A stretch of 21,257 nt of DNA. Origin: DASRCB01 sp035653295 (lineage in GTDB: Bacteria; Acidobacteriota; Terriglobia; Bryobacterales; Bryobacteraceae). Shown piece after piece: positions 8,056 through 15,896 of the stretch (positions are counted from its first letter, which is position 1; every line of letters begins with the position of its first letter). The stretch is taken from contig DASRCB010000072.1 in the NCBI GenBank assembly GCA_035653295.1, positions 1 to 21,257 of the forward strand. The letters run 5' to 3'. The position numbers and the translations under genes were made by a program. The notes under the pieces were generated by a model, which saw only the letters and a program-made list of their open reading frames with translations, had not been told where the DNA came from and made no database searches.

Positions 8056-9791
8056 CCTCTGCAGGTAAGTGGAGCAGGTCCTGGGGCTGCATGATCGCAG
8101 CGCTGTGGTTCACTGCACACGCCCAGACCGCGGACCTGGCTCAGGCCCAGTCCCTACTCGATGCCGGCCACGTGCTCGAGGCCGAAACAGCCGTTCGGCA
8201 GTACCTCCACACCCACGCGACTTCTCCCGAGGGACATTACCTGCTCGGCTACATCCTTTTCAAGGAAAACAACCCGAAGCCGTCGCTGGCGGAATATGCC
8301 GAAGGGGCCCGCTATCGCCCGCCGGGCGCGACGGAGCTCGAGGTGATGGGCTGTGACTACTTTCTCCTCGAAGATTACGCTTCGGCCGACAAGTGGCTTA
8401 CCGAGTCTCTGAACAAAAACCGTCAGAACGCTCTGGCGCTGTACTTTCTCGGGCGCACGCGATACAACGAGAAGCGATTCGACGAGGCCGCGCAGTTTCT
8501 CTCGCAATCTCTGAAACTCGCGCCCGGCAACGCCCGCGTGCAGGAGTATCTTGGGCTCGCGTACGAAAAGCTTGGCAGAAACAAAGATGCCGAAGAGCAA
8601 TACCGGGCCGCCGTCGCCCAGGCCACCACGGCCGAACCGTATCTTGTTCTGGGGACCTTTCTGGCCTCCGGCAATCGCGCCGCGGAAGCCATTCCTTACC
8701 TGACGAAAGCGACCGACCTCGCGCCGGAGGACATAAGGTCGCACCGCGAGCTGGGCCTGGCGTACATGATGGCCCGGCAGCAGGTGGATGCCGAGCGCGA
8801 ACTGCAGAAGGCCGAGGAAATCGACCCAAACGATCCTGCCACGCGCTACCTGCTTTCACAGGCGTACCGCGCCGCCGGCCTGAAAGACCGAGCCGAAGCT
8901 GAAGCTGCCCGATACGCCGAACTTACCGGAAGCCATTCCACCTCGGACGCGCCGCTCACACGGGCCCGCTCCCTGGTTGAAATGGGCAACCTCGCCGATG
9001 CGGCCGAAATCGTGCGCCGGTACCTGGAGACCAACCGCAACTCCGCCGACGCACACTTCCTGCTCGGTTACATCTTCTTCAAACAGCAGGACGCCAAAGC
9101 CTCGCTGGCCGAATACACCGAAGGCGCAAAGTTTCGTACGCCGAGCGCGGTGAATCTGGAGGCTGTAGGCGGAGACTATGTGCTGCTGCACGACTACACG
9201 GATGCCGACAAGTGGTTCAGCAAAGCGGTCGAATGGGACCCGAAGAATTTCCAGGCGCTTTACTACCTCGGCCGCACCAAATACAATGAAAACCGCTTCC
9301 AGGAAGCGATCGATATCTTCAACCGCTGTCTGAAGCTCCAGCCGAAGAACGTAAAAGCAGCGGATAACCTCGGCCTCTCGTACGAGGGATTGGGCCGCAA
9401 AGAGGAAGCGATGGCGGCTTACCGCAACGCAATCTCATGGCAGGCCGGCGCGGCAACACGCGACGCCGGTCCATACCTGGATCTCGGGAGCCTCATCGTC
9501 GACTCCCATCGCGCCGGCGAGGCTCTTCAGTACCTGCTCGAAGCGGAAAAGATTGCGCCTCAGGACATGCGCGTCCACCGCGAGCTCGGCAAAGCTTTTC
9601 TGCACCTGAACATGATGAAGAAGGCGCAGGCCGAACTCGAGAAATGCGTGGAGCTGGCGCCCAACGATCCGCCCGTCCGGTTCATGCTGTCACAGGTGTA
9701 TCGAAAGCAGGGGCTGGAAGACAAAGCGCGGCAGGAGGCGGACCGTTACTCCGCGCTCACCGCCGCGCATTCGACTGACGATCGGCAGTAA
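8052..9791 (+). CDS. Exported TPR protein with a tandem internal duplication
   Basis: 579 residues from ATG 8052, which overlaps the stop of the upstream gene as ATGA. An in-frame ATG at 7980 would add 24 residues ahead of the hydrophobic stretch, so 8052 is preferred; it gives the signal peptide ending ALWFTAHAQT (about residue 26). The mature protein is two copies of a module of about 275 residues: 29-301 and 302-579. Compare LLGYILFKENNPKPSLAEY with LLGYIFFKQQDAKASLAEY, and ALYFLGRTRYNEKRFDEA with ALYYLGRTKYNENRFQEA. Copy 2 carries a 5-residue insertion near SWQAGAATRDAGPY. Each copy is made of TPR units and ends in the module YLLSQAYRAAG / FMLSQVYRKQG. It is the last gene of the propeller operon and stops 1 bp before the convergent receptor gene. 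It is likely an extracytoplasmic scaffold acting with the two propellers; partner and purpose are unknown. Confidence 0.93.
   Translation: MTSAGKWSRSWGCMIAALWFTAHAQTADLAQAQSLLDAGHVLEAETAVRQYLHTHATSPEGHYLLGYILFKENNPKPSLAEYAEGARYRPPGATELEVMGCDYFLLEDYASADKWLTESLNKNRQNALALYFLGRTRYNEKRFDEAAQFLSQSLKLAPGNARVQEYLGLAYEKLGRNKDAEEQYRAAVAQATTAEPYLVLGTFLASGNRAAEAIPYLTKATDLAPEDIRSHRELGLAYMMARQQVDAERELQKAEEIDPNDPATRYLLSQAYRAAGLKDRAEAEAARYAELTGSHSTSDAPLTRARSLVEMGNLADAAEIVRRYLETNRNSADAHFLLGYIFFKQQDAKASLAEYTEGAKFRTPSAVNLEAVGGDYVLLHDYTDADKWFSKAVEWDPKNFQALYYLGRTKYNENRFQEAIDIFNRCLKLQPKNVKAADNLGLSYEGLGRKEEAMAAYRNAISWQAGAATRDAGPYLDLGSLIVDSHRAGEALQYLLEAEKIAPQDMRVHRELGKAFLHLNMMKKAQAELEKCVELAPNDPPVRFMLSQVYRKQGLEDKARQEADRYSALTAAHSTDDRQ
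8136..9788 (+). repeat. Tandem intragenic duplication, two copies of about 820 bp
   Basis: Copy 1 covers 8136-8954 and copy 2 covers 8955-9788, both within the TPR gene. Corresponding codons such as the LLGYI start at 8241 and 9060 are 819 bp apart (273 codons). After a 5-codon insertion in copy 2 the offset is 278 codons, as at the HST motifs 8934 and 9768. The copies are clearly related at protein level but have drifted in DNA, so the duplication is old. Confidence 0.85.
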
Positions 9792-9792
9792 C

Positions 9793-12700
9793 TTAGAACG
9801 TTATCGCAAAGTGGGCCTGGCCCTGCCGTTGCGTATTCGCCTGGCTGTTGATCACCAGGCCGAAGTTGGGATCGTTGAAGTTCAGGTTCGGGCCGCCGAA
9901 TATTACGCGGTTCAGAACGTTAAAGTACTCCACCTCGAGCTTGAGCCTCACGCGTTCCCCAATGGCGAAGTACTTAGCCATGGCAACGTTCTCGTTCATG
10001 CCCCATGGATTCCGCAACTGGCCGAGGACGCGCGGCGCATTTCCGAGCACCCACGGACCTGGGTCGCTGAAGTCCTTCGCATTAATCACCGGAAGGCCTT
10101 TGTACACGTTGTTATACGAGAACATCATGTTGCTGTTCGAGACAACATTGGCGCGATTGCAGGGCGCGCAGGCGTTGCCGAGCGGGTCACCGGCAACATA
10201 CACCGAGCCGCCCGTGCCGCTCCATAGCGGAGTACCCGTCGCGTACTGGAGCAGCGGACTAATCTGCCAGCCGCCCAGAACCGCGTTTGCGATACCACCA
10301 CGATTCATGTACGGCCGCCCCTTGCCGAAGGGCAGCTCGTAGGTGCCGGCGATATTGATCATATTGGTCTGGTCGTTGTTGTCGATGGACCACTCGGCCT
10401 TCTGATTAGTCTTGTTGAGTGAATTCGCCGCGAATGATGTGAATCCCGAATTGGTGTTGGACATCATCTTCGAGAGGTTATACGAAAGGAGGAAGCTCAG
10501 GCCGTTGGTGTAGCGCTTCTCCAGTGTGAGCTGCATCGCGTTATACAGCGAGGCGCCGTTGTCGTCGAAATTGTCGAAAATTCCGCCGCTACCGCCTGAA
10601 TACTGCGGATAGGGCCGCAGTGCCTGAAGCACCGTTGCGCTGGATCCGTAGAGCGCCGCAAAACCCGGGAACGGCTGCTGGATGCCGGCTGCGATCGCTC
10701 CCGGCGAGAGAATGTTTTCGCCCAGCAGGCTGCCCAGGCTCAGGTAAGCCGGGTTGAGCTGATTGATGACGTTGAGCTGCGCCGGAAGATGGATCGCGCG
10801 ATTGCCCGTGTAGAAGCCTGAAAACAACATGTTATAAGGGAGTTCGCGCTGTACGCCGACACTCCAGACGACGTCATAGGGCGCGACACCGTCCTGGCTT
10901 GGGTTAAACGCGTTGATGAAGCTTCCGACGCCCAGTCCTGGACTGAACGGCAGCGGCGCCGGGAACGGCGCCGTGTTCGTGTCCCAGTTGCCAAAGCCCG
11001 CCGTCGTCGACCCTGTGGAGGCGCGAGAGAACGAGCCCAGCAACAGGTTGCCGTAGTTCACCGCGACCTTGCTGGTGCCGTACTCGTAAGCGCCGCCGTC
11101 CAGGTAGTTCCACGAGAAGCCGCCTTGCAGCACGGTCTTGTCGTTCAGCTCGTACGAGAATCCCCCGCGCGGGCTGATGTGTCCCCAGTGAATGGCCGCG
11201 CGATCGATCCCGGCGCATCCCGAGCAGTTGCCGAACTTCGTCGCTGCCCCGAGAATCCCACCGGCCGCCGGATTGGGAATCTTCGAATCGAAGTAGACGA
11301 TGTAGTTCCCTACGGCGGTGAAGGGCACCATGATGTCCCAGCGAACGCCAAGATTGACGGTCAGCCGCTGAGTCAGCTTCCAGTCATCCTGCGTGTAGAA
11401 CGAGAAGTCCTTGTTCCGCAGCCGCTCCTCCTGCGAGCCGATGCGGGAGGCGCTGTCCACCTCGCCGAGCAGAAAACTGGCGAACGCGTTGCCCCCGGCC
11501 AGGGTCCCGGGCTGAGCCGTCTGGTTGTTGCTGAAGACGAAGTTTCCAGCGCACTGCTGGCACTCGTTGTCATCCTGGTACGTCCGTCGGATCTCACCGC
11601 CAATATTGAACGTGTGTTTCCCGTGCACCCACTGCCAGTTATTATCCAGGACAATGCCCAGCTTACGGTTGATCGATTCGATCCATGGTGAACCCAGATC
11701 GGAAGGATTCAGCGGCCCCGAAAATCTGATACCGGGGACCTGGGGAGCCAGGGGCGCCGGTCCGAAGTCGAGCTTTGTCCCGCGCTGGCTGATCTGGTCG
11801 TTCAGCTCGCCGAGCCAGCTCGCCCCGACAGTCATCACCAGGTGCGGCGTGATCGCGTTGGCGTAGTTCAGCAGGAACACCGTTCCCAGATCGGGCTGAT
11901 AGATATTGCTGGTCAGGGGGTTGCTCGTGGGGAAGCGGGAGCCCGTCTCCGTGCCGTAAGAGGTCCATTTGTCGCGCCACATGGTCCAGTGCAGCGACTG
12001 CGTATCGGTCAGGTTGTGGTCTATCGTGAAGCCCCACGGATTCTGGCGGGTGGGAATCACGCCACGGAGAGACTGCTGGTTGTTCTCATACCCCGGCAAA
12101 CTGGGATCCGGCAGATATTGCAGCAACTGCTGTGAGGCCGCGCTGAAGCGGTTGGTAGGGATGATATCGCCGGCAAACGGCTGACCGGTTCGCGGATCGT
12201 AAATCGTGGCCACCCCATTGAAATTACCGGCCTTCTCCGCGGCGGTGGGCAGGGATACGAAGCTCGTGTCTGTGTTGTCCTGCCGATACCACTCGAAGCT
12301 CAGCCAGAAGAAGGTCCGGTTCTTTCCGTTGTAGACTTTCGGGATCCAGACCGGCCCGCCAAAACTGAACCCGTAGTTGTGCTCTTTGTCGATGGGCGTG
12401 GTCGCATTGTAGGCTCCCCGCGCATCGAAGAAGTCGTTGCGGATGATCTCGAACGCATCCCCATGGAATTCATTCGTGCCCGATTTGGTGTTGTAAGTCA
12501 CCACTCCCTGGGCCAGCCCGTACTGCGCCGAGAAGGAAGAGCGAAGCACGTCATACTGGTTCACCAGCTCGAACGGCGGGTTCCAGATGGTCTGGAAACC
12601 CTGCGTTTCGGACTGCGCCATCGGAACACCGTTGAATACGACTTCGTTCTCGAAGTCGACGCCGCCATTGATGCGTTTGCTGAACGTGCCGCCGGTCACG

Positions 12701-13227
12701 CCGGGCGCGAGGAATACGAAATTGTCGATCTGCCGTCCGCGTCCTCCGGTAACCTCGTTGGGCAACTCCTGCACCACTTTGTTCTCCAAGGTCGTGCCTA
12801 GTTCCGGCTGCGTGGTATCGAGAGCAATGACGGCTTCCTTCACCTCGACGCTCTGCGTCGTCGACCCGGCCGTCAGTACGGCATCCACGGTAGAGATCTT
12901 CGCCACCTCGACACCCACTCCGTTGTGCACGGAGGTTTGGAAGCCCTGCATCTCGATCCGCACCGTGTACGTTCCGGGAAGAAGATCGTTGAACTGGTAC
13001 GATCCCGCGGTGTTCGTGGTCGCCGTCTTCGAGACCCCCGTGGCATCATTCTTTGCGGTGACGGTTGCGTTCGGGACCACCGCCCCGGTCTGATCAGTAA
13101 CCGTGCCGGTAATGCCCTGCAGCGCCTGAGCAATGGCATGCGGCATGAGCGCCCCAAGCATGCCAATAGCAATTACAGGGATCAGGATGCGTGTGCGCAG
13201 GACCTCAGCGATGCAACGGAGATTCAT
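9793..13227 (-). CDS. Oar-like TonB-dependent outer-membrane receptor with N-terminal carboxypeptidase-regulatory domain
   Basis: 1144 residues. A signal peptide ends near HAIAQA (about residue 35). Residues about 36-107 form a carboxypeptidase-regulatory-like domain (LQGITGTVTDQTGAVVPNAT, GSYQFNDLLPGTYTVRIE). The plug follows to about residue 260 (NFVFLAPGV, FNGVPMAQSETQG, QYGLAQGVVTYNTKSGTNEFHGDAFE). The rest is a 22-strand-type beta-barrel ending in AHFAITF with a terminal Phe, as expected for BAM insertion. Such receptors import large or scarce substrates, often glycans or peptides, using TonB-ExbBD energy; the substrate here is not readable. All six cysteines outside the signal sequence fall in three CxxC pairs (556-559, 668-671, 1020-1023). 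An AAAGGAG ribosome binding site stands 6 nt before the ATG. A promoter is visible at 13304-13332. The gene lies downstream of the GH38-permease pair on the same strand. Confidence 0.95.
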   Translation of the reverse strand: MNLRCIAEVLRTRILIPVIAIGMLGALMPHAIAQALQGITGTVTDQTGAVVPNATVTAKNDATGVSKTATTNTAGSYQFNDLLPGTYTVRIEMQGFQTSVHNGVGVEVAKISTVDAVLTAGSTTQSVEVKEAVIALDTTQPELGTTLENKVVQELPNEVTGGRGRQIDNFVFLAPGVTGGTFSKRINGGVDFENEVVFNGVPMAQSETQGFQTIWNPPFELVNQYDVLRSSFSAQYGLAQGVVTYNTKSGTNEFHGDAFEIIRNDFFDARGAYNATTPIDKEHNYGFSFGGPVWIPKVYNGKNRTFFWLSFEWYRQDNTDTSFVSLPTAAEKAGNFNGVATIYDPRTGQPFAGDIIPTNRFSAASQQLLQYLPDPSLPGYENNQQSLRGVIPTRQNPWGFTIDHNLTDTQSLHWTMWRDKWTSYGTETGSRFPTSNPLTSNIYQPDLGTVFLLNYANAITPHLVMTVGASWLGELNDQISQRGTKLDFGPAPLAPQVPGIRFSGPLNPSDLGSPWIESINRKLGIVLDNNWQWVHGKHTFNIGGEIRRTYQDDNECQQCAGNFVFSNNQTAQPGTLAGGNAFASFLLGEVDSASRIGSQEERLRNKDFSFYTQDDWKLTQRLTVNLGVRWDIMVPFTAVGNYIVYFDSKIPNPAAGGILGAATKFGNCSGCAGIDRAAIHWGHISPRGGFSYELNDKTVLQGGFSWNYLDGGAYEYGTSKVAVNYGNLLLGSFSRASTGSTTAGFGNWDTNTAPFPAPLPFSPGLGVGSFINAFNPSQDGVAPYDVVWSVGVQRELPYNMLFSGFYTGNRAIHLPAQLNVINQLNPAYLSLGSLLGENILSPGAIAAGIQQPFPGFAALYGSSATVLQALRPYPQYSGGSGGIFDNFDDNGASLYNAMQLTLEKRYTNGLSFLLSYNLSKMMSNTNSGFTSFAANSLNKTNQKAEWSIDNNDQTNMINIAGTYELPFGKGRPYMNRGGIANAVLGGWQISPLLQYATGTPLWSGTGGSVYVAGDPLGNACAPCNRANVVSNSNMMFSYNNVYKGLPVINAKDFSDPGPWVLGNAPRVLGQLRNPWGMNENVAMAKYFAIGERVRLKLEVEYFNVLNRVIFGGPNLNFNDPNFGLVINSQANTQRQGQAHFAITF

Positions 13228-13233
13228 GTGAGA

Positions 13234-13240
13234 CTCCTTT
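13234..13240 (-). promoter_or_regulatory. Strong ribosome binding site of the receptor gene
   Basis: On the minus strand AAAGGAG is followed by TCTCAC and the ATG at 13227, an ideal spacing. It confirms the start codon and contrasts with the weak or absent sites of most other genes here, suggesting high expression of the receptor. Confidence 0.8.
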
Positions 13241-13303
13241 GGAAGATCATCACTACTCGCCCGCTGTGACGCGGGTTACAGTACCGCCTGAGCTGTTGGG
13301 GCT

Positions 13304-13332
13304 AGTATAAAACGATTAGTAAATCGAGACAA
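13304..13332 (-). promoter_or_regulatory. Sigma70-like promoter of the TonB-dependent receptor gene
   Basis: On the minus strand TTGTCT (13332-13327) and TATACT (13309-13304) are separated by exactly 17 bp. They match the TTGACA and TATAAT consensus at 4 and 5 of 6 positions. The predicted start near 13297 gives a leader of about 70 nt that ends in the strong ribosome binding site. The spacer holds a small inverted repeat, CGATT-AGTA-AATCG (13313-13326 on the plus strand), which could be an operator half-pair or chance. Confidence 0.65.
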
Positions 13333-13403
13333 TAAGAATCATTCAACGGTAGTAGCGCTGGCTACACTTCGCGCGCCGTTGAAGTGTTCAGAAAATTCTT
13401 ATT
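13331..13403. repeat. Nested inverted repeats between the permease and receptor genes
   Basis: An outer 9-bp pair, AATAAGAAT (13331-13339) with ATTCTTATT (13395-13403), encloses an inner 8-bp pair, TTCAACGG (13342-13349) with CCGTTGAA (13376-13383). Inside these is a short hairpin GTAGC-GCTG-GCTAC (13352-13365). A third exact pair, ACACTTC (13364-13370) with GAAGTGT (13381-13387), overlaps the inner pair and the short hairpin and would fold as an alternative. The element starts 16 bp after the permease stop and runs into the -35 box of the receptor promoter. It may terminate the permease transcript, act as a regulator site, or both. There is no U-tract typical of an intrinsic terminator. The pairings are exact; the function is inference. 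Confidence 0.6.
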
Positions 13404-13418
13404 CCATCCACTGCTGGG

Positions 13419-15851
13419 CTATTCCTGCCGGAGCGCGGTGATAGGGTCGACATTCGCGGCACGGCGTGCGGGCCAGTAGCAGGCGATAAGGCCCACCACC
13501 AGGAGTACGACAGATGTCGCGGCGAACGACACTGGGTCGAACGGCGACACGTTCCAAATCTGACGCTCGATCAAGCGTGTCGCGGCGGCGCTGGCGAGCA
13601 ACCCCACTGCGATCCCCGCCCCAATGAGCCGTATGCCGTTGCTGAGCACCATGCCGGCGACGTCGCGAAACTCAGCGCCAAGGGCGATCCGGATCCCGAT
13701 CTCCCGAGTCTGCTGCGAAACAAAGCTGGAGATAACGCCGTAAACGCCGACGGCCGCAAGTGTCAGCCCCAGCCCCGCGAATACGGATAACAACACGAGG
13801 TTGAACCGTGGTCCGGAGTACACCCACTTATCCAGAACCGTGGCCATGCTCATTTCTTCACGGATGGGCTGGTCTTTATCGATCGCGTACACCTGCTGCC
13901 GCACGGCGTTCGCCATGGTCATCGGCGGCATGGCCGTTCTTACGACGAGAGCATCGGGCATCGCGCCGATGGTGAAGGGCACATACACCTCAGGCATGAC
14001 ATTGCCGCGAAGGCCGGTATTCAGCGTGTCACGGACAACGCCGATGATCCGGAAGGAGTCGTCGGCAAGTTTGAACGGTTCATCTTTCAGGGACGGGATG
14101 TCGACCGCACGGCCGACCGGGTCAGCTGAGCCAAAATAGCGGCGCGTGAACGTCTGATTCACGAGCGCGAGGTGCTGGACCGTCGCCGTTTCCGCCTCGG
14201 TGAAAAAACGGCCCGTCACGAGCGGAATCCCGACGGCGCGCGCATATCCTTCGTTCGTCGTATAGAAGAGCACCGGACGCGTATCGGGCGCCGCGCCTGG
14301 CACCTCAACCGTCATTCTCCAGCCGCCGAGCGGGTGCAACCCGGTATTGACACCGGCCGCCATGACGCCGGGTAGTGAGTCGATGCGCCGCAGCAGGTCC
14401 ATCCAGAAAGCCGCACGCTTTGTGGAGGTGGGGTAGCGCTGTTCCGTCAGGGGGACCTCAAGCGTAAGCACCTGGTCAGCGCGGTAACCGAAATCGACGT
14501 CCTGCATGGCGACCAGCGTCCGGATCATGAGCGTGGCTCCCACCATCAGCACCAGCGAGAGCGCGACCTCGGCCACAACCAGCGCATTTCGGAAGGTAGC
14601 GAAACCGCGGCCGCCAGCCAGACCTCGTCCGGCCTCCTTTAATGGCGTCGCGAGGTCCTGCACGGAGGCCTTAAGCGCGGGCGCCAGCCCGATCAGGAGC
14701 GAGGTAAGCGCGGATACGGCCAGCGTGAAAATCAGCACCGGCATGTTGATTGCGACGTGCGCTTCGTCAGGAATGGTGTCCGGCGGAACGAGCGCAAGAA
14801 TACCCCTCAGCGCTCCGAAGGCCAGCGCGACCCCCAGCGCACCCGCAAACAGCGCCAGCACCAGATTTTCTGTCAGGAGCTGCCGAACGATTCGCAGCCG
14901 GCCCGCGCCCAGCGATGCGCGTACGGCGATCTCCCGCTGCCGGGCCGCGCCGTGCGACAGCAGCAGATTGGAGACGTTCGAGCACGCGATGAGCAGCAGC
15001 AGCCCCACCGCGCCGAACAGGATCCACAGCGCGTCGCGAATGCCGCTGGGAAACGTCTCCTTGAACGAGAGCAGCCTTACCTGCCAGTGATCCGGTATCT
15101 CCGACGGAAACTGCCGTTTCAGATCGGCAATGATGGGTCGAAGATCGGCCTCGGCGTGCGCTTCGGTGATGCCGGGTTTCAGACGTCCGAGCAGGTGCAG
15201 GGCGTGAACACCCTCCACCGCCTGGCCTCGCCGCGGAACCAGCGGGAGGTAGACGTCCGCCCCTCGCCACATGAAGCGCGGGGGCATGACCCCGACCACC
15301 GTGCGCATCTTGCCGTTCAGCAGCATCTGGCGGCCGAGCACGCTGGGATCGCCGCCGAATTCGCGCTGCCAGAACTTGTAGCCGAGCACCGCCACCGGTA
15401 CGGCGGCGGGTGCGCCATCGCTGGGGTAGATGGTGCGCCCCAGCAACGGGGGAACGCCCATGATGTCGAACGTGTTTGTGGTGCAGTAATTCCCGCGCAG
15501 GCGCCGCGGCTCCCCGGCGCCCGTCCAGTTCACGTCACTGATGGTCGATCCCATCGTGCCCTCGAAAATGGTGTTGCGTTCGGCGATCTCGAGGAAGGCG
15601 TCCACGCTGTGGTAAACACCCCAGCTGCGCTGTGACGGATCGGCCACTTTGACGCTCATCAGCGTGTCCACATCTTTATACGGGAAGGGATCGATCACGC
15701 AGGCGTAGATAACGCTGTACATGGCCGTAGTGGCCATAATGCCCAGCGCCAGTGAACAGGCCGCGATGGCGGTAAAACCGGGGCTGCGTCCCAGCATTCG
15801 CAGTCCAAAGCGAAGGTCCTGAACGAACGACTCGAGCCAGCGCGCGGCCAT
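13419..15851 (-). CDS. ADOP-type ABC transporter permease (MacB/FtsX-like, duplicated)
   Basis: 810 residues. The N-terminus DLRFGLRMLGRSPGFTA followed by a membrane segment is typical of acidobacterial duplicated orphan permeases. Predicted order: TM1 about 27-53, a MacB-type periplasmic domain to about 270, three membrane helices at about 272-294, 328-350 and 367-390 (an FtsX-type core with RQREIAVRASLGAGR), TM5 at about 420-445, a second periplasmic domain to about 683, and a second FtsX core with helices near 685-710, 737-757 and 774-797 (QQTREIGIRIALGAEFRD). It ends in ARRAANVDPITALRQE, a hallmark of the family. No ATPase gene is adjacent, in keeping with the orphan label, and no PadR-like regulator is nearby. 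It lies 45 bp after the GH38 gene, so co-transcription is likely. ATG 15851 has no close Shine-Dalgarno; GGGAGG lies 23 nt upstream (15880-15875). The substrate is unknown; the MacB family exports lipoproteins, peptides or drugs mechanically. Confidence 0.94.
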   Translation of the reverse strand: MAARWLESFVQDLRFGLRMLGRSPGFTAIAACSLALGIMATTAMYSVIYACVIDPFPYKDVDTLMSVKVADPSQRSWGVYHSVDAFLEIAERNTIFEGTMGSTISDVNWTGAGEPRRLRGNYCTTNTFDIMGVPPLLGRTIYPSDGAPAAVPVAVLGYKFWQREFGGDPSVLGRQMLLNGKMRTVVGVMPPRFMWRGADVYLPLVPRRGQAVEGVHALHLLGRLKPGITEAHAEADLRPIIADLKRQFPSEIPDHWQVRLLSFKETFPSGIRDALWILFGAVGLLLLIACSNVSNLLLSHGAARQREIAVRASLGAGRLRIVRQLLTENLVLALFAGALGVALAFGALRGILALVPPDTIPDEAHVAINMPVLIFTLAVSALTSLLIGLAPALKASVQDLATPLKEAGRGLAGGRGFATFRNALVVAEVALSLVLMVGATLMIRTLVAMQDVDFGYRADQVLTLEVPLTEQRYPTSTKRAAFWMDLLRRIDSLPGVMAAGVNTGLHPLGGWRMTVEVPGAAPDTRPVLFYTTNEGYARAVGIPLVTGRFFTEAETATVQHLALVNQTFTRRYFGSADPVGRAVDIPSLKDEPFKLADDSFRIIGVVRDTLNTGLRGNVMPEVYVPFTIGAMPDALVVRTAMPPMTMANAVRQQVYAIDKDQPIREEMSMATVLDKWVYSGPRFNLVLLSVFAGLGLTLAAVGVYGVISSFVSQQTREIGIRIALGAEFRDVAGMVLSNGIRLIGAGIAVGLLASAAATRLIERQIWNVSPFDPVSFAATSVVLLVVGLIACYWPARRAANVDPITALRQE

Positions 15852-15896
15852 AGACTACATACTACGGGCGGCGCCCTCCCGAGTTCCCCAGAGCAC

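Noticed and set aside
9791..9793. A shared terminator between the convergent TPR and receptor genes
   Set aside because: Only 1 bp separates the stop codons, and no hairpin with a T-run was seen at the junction.
14757..15635. A 292-codon plus-strand open frame, and a similar 288-codon frame at 18057-18923
   Set aside because: They are antisense to the permease and GH38 genes respectively, Arg-rich and without domains. Both are shadows.
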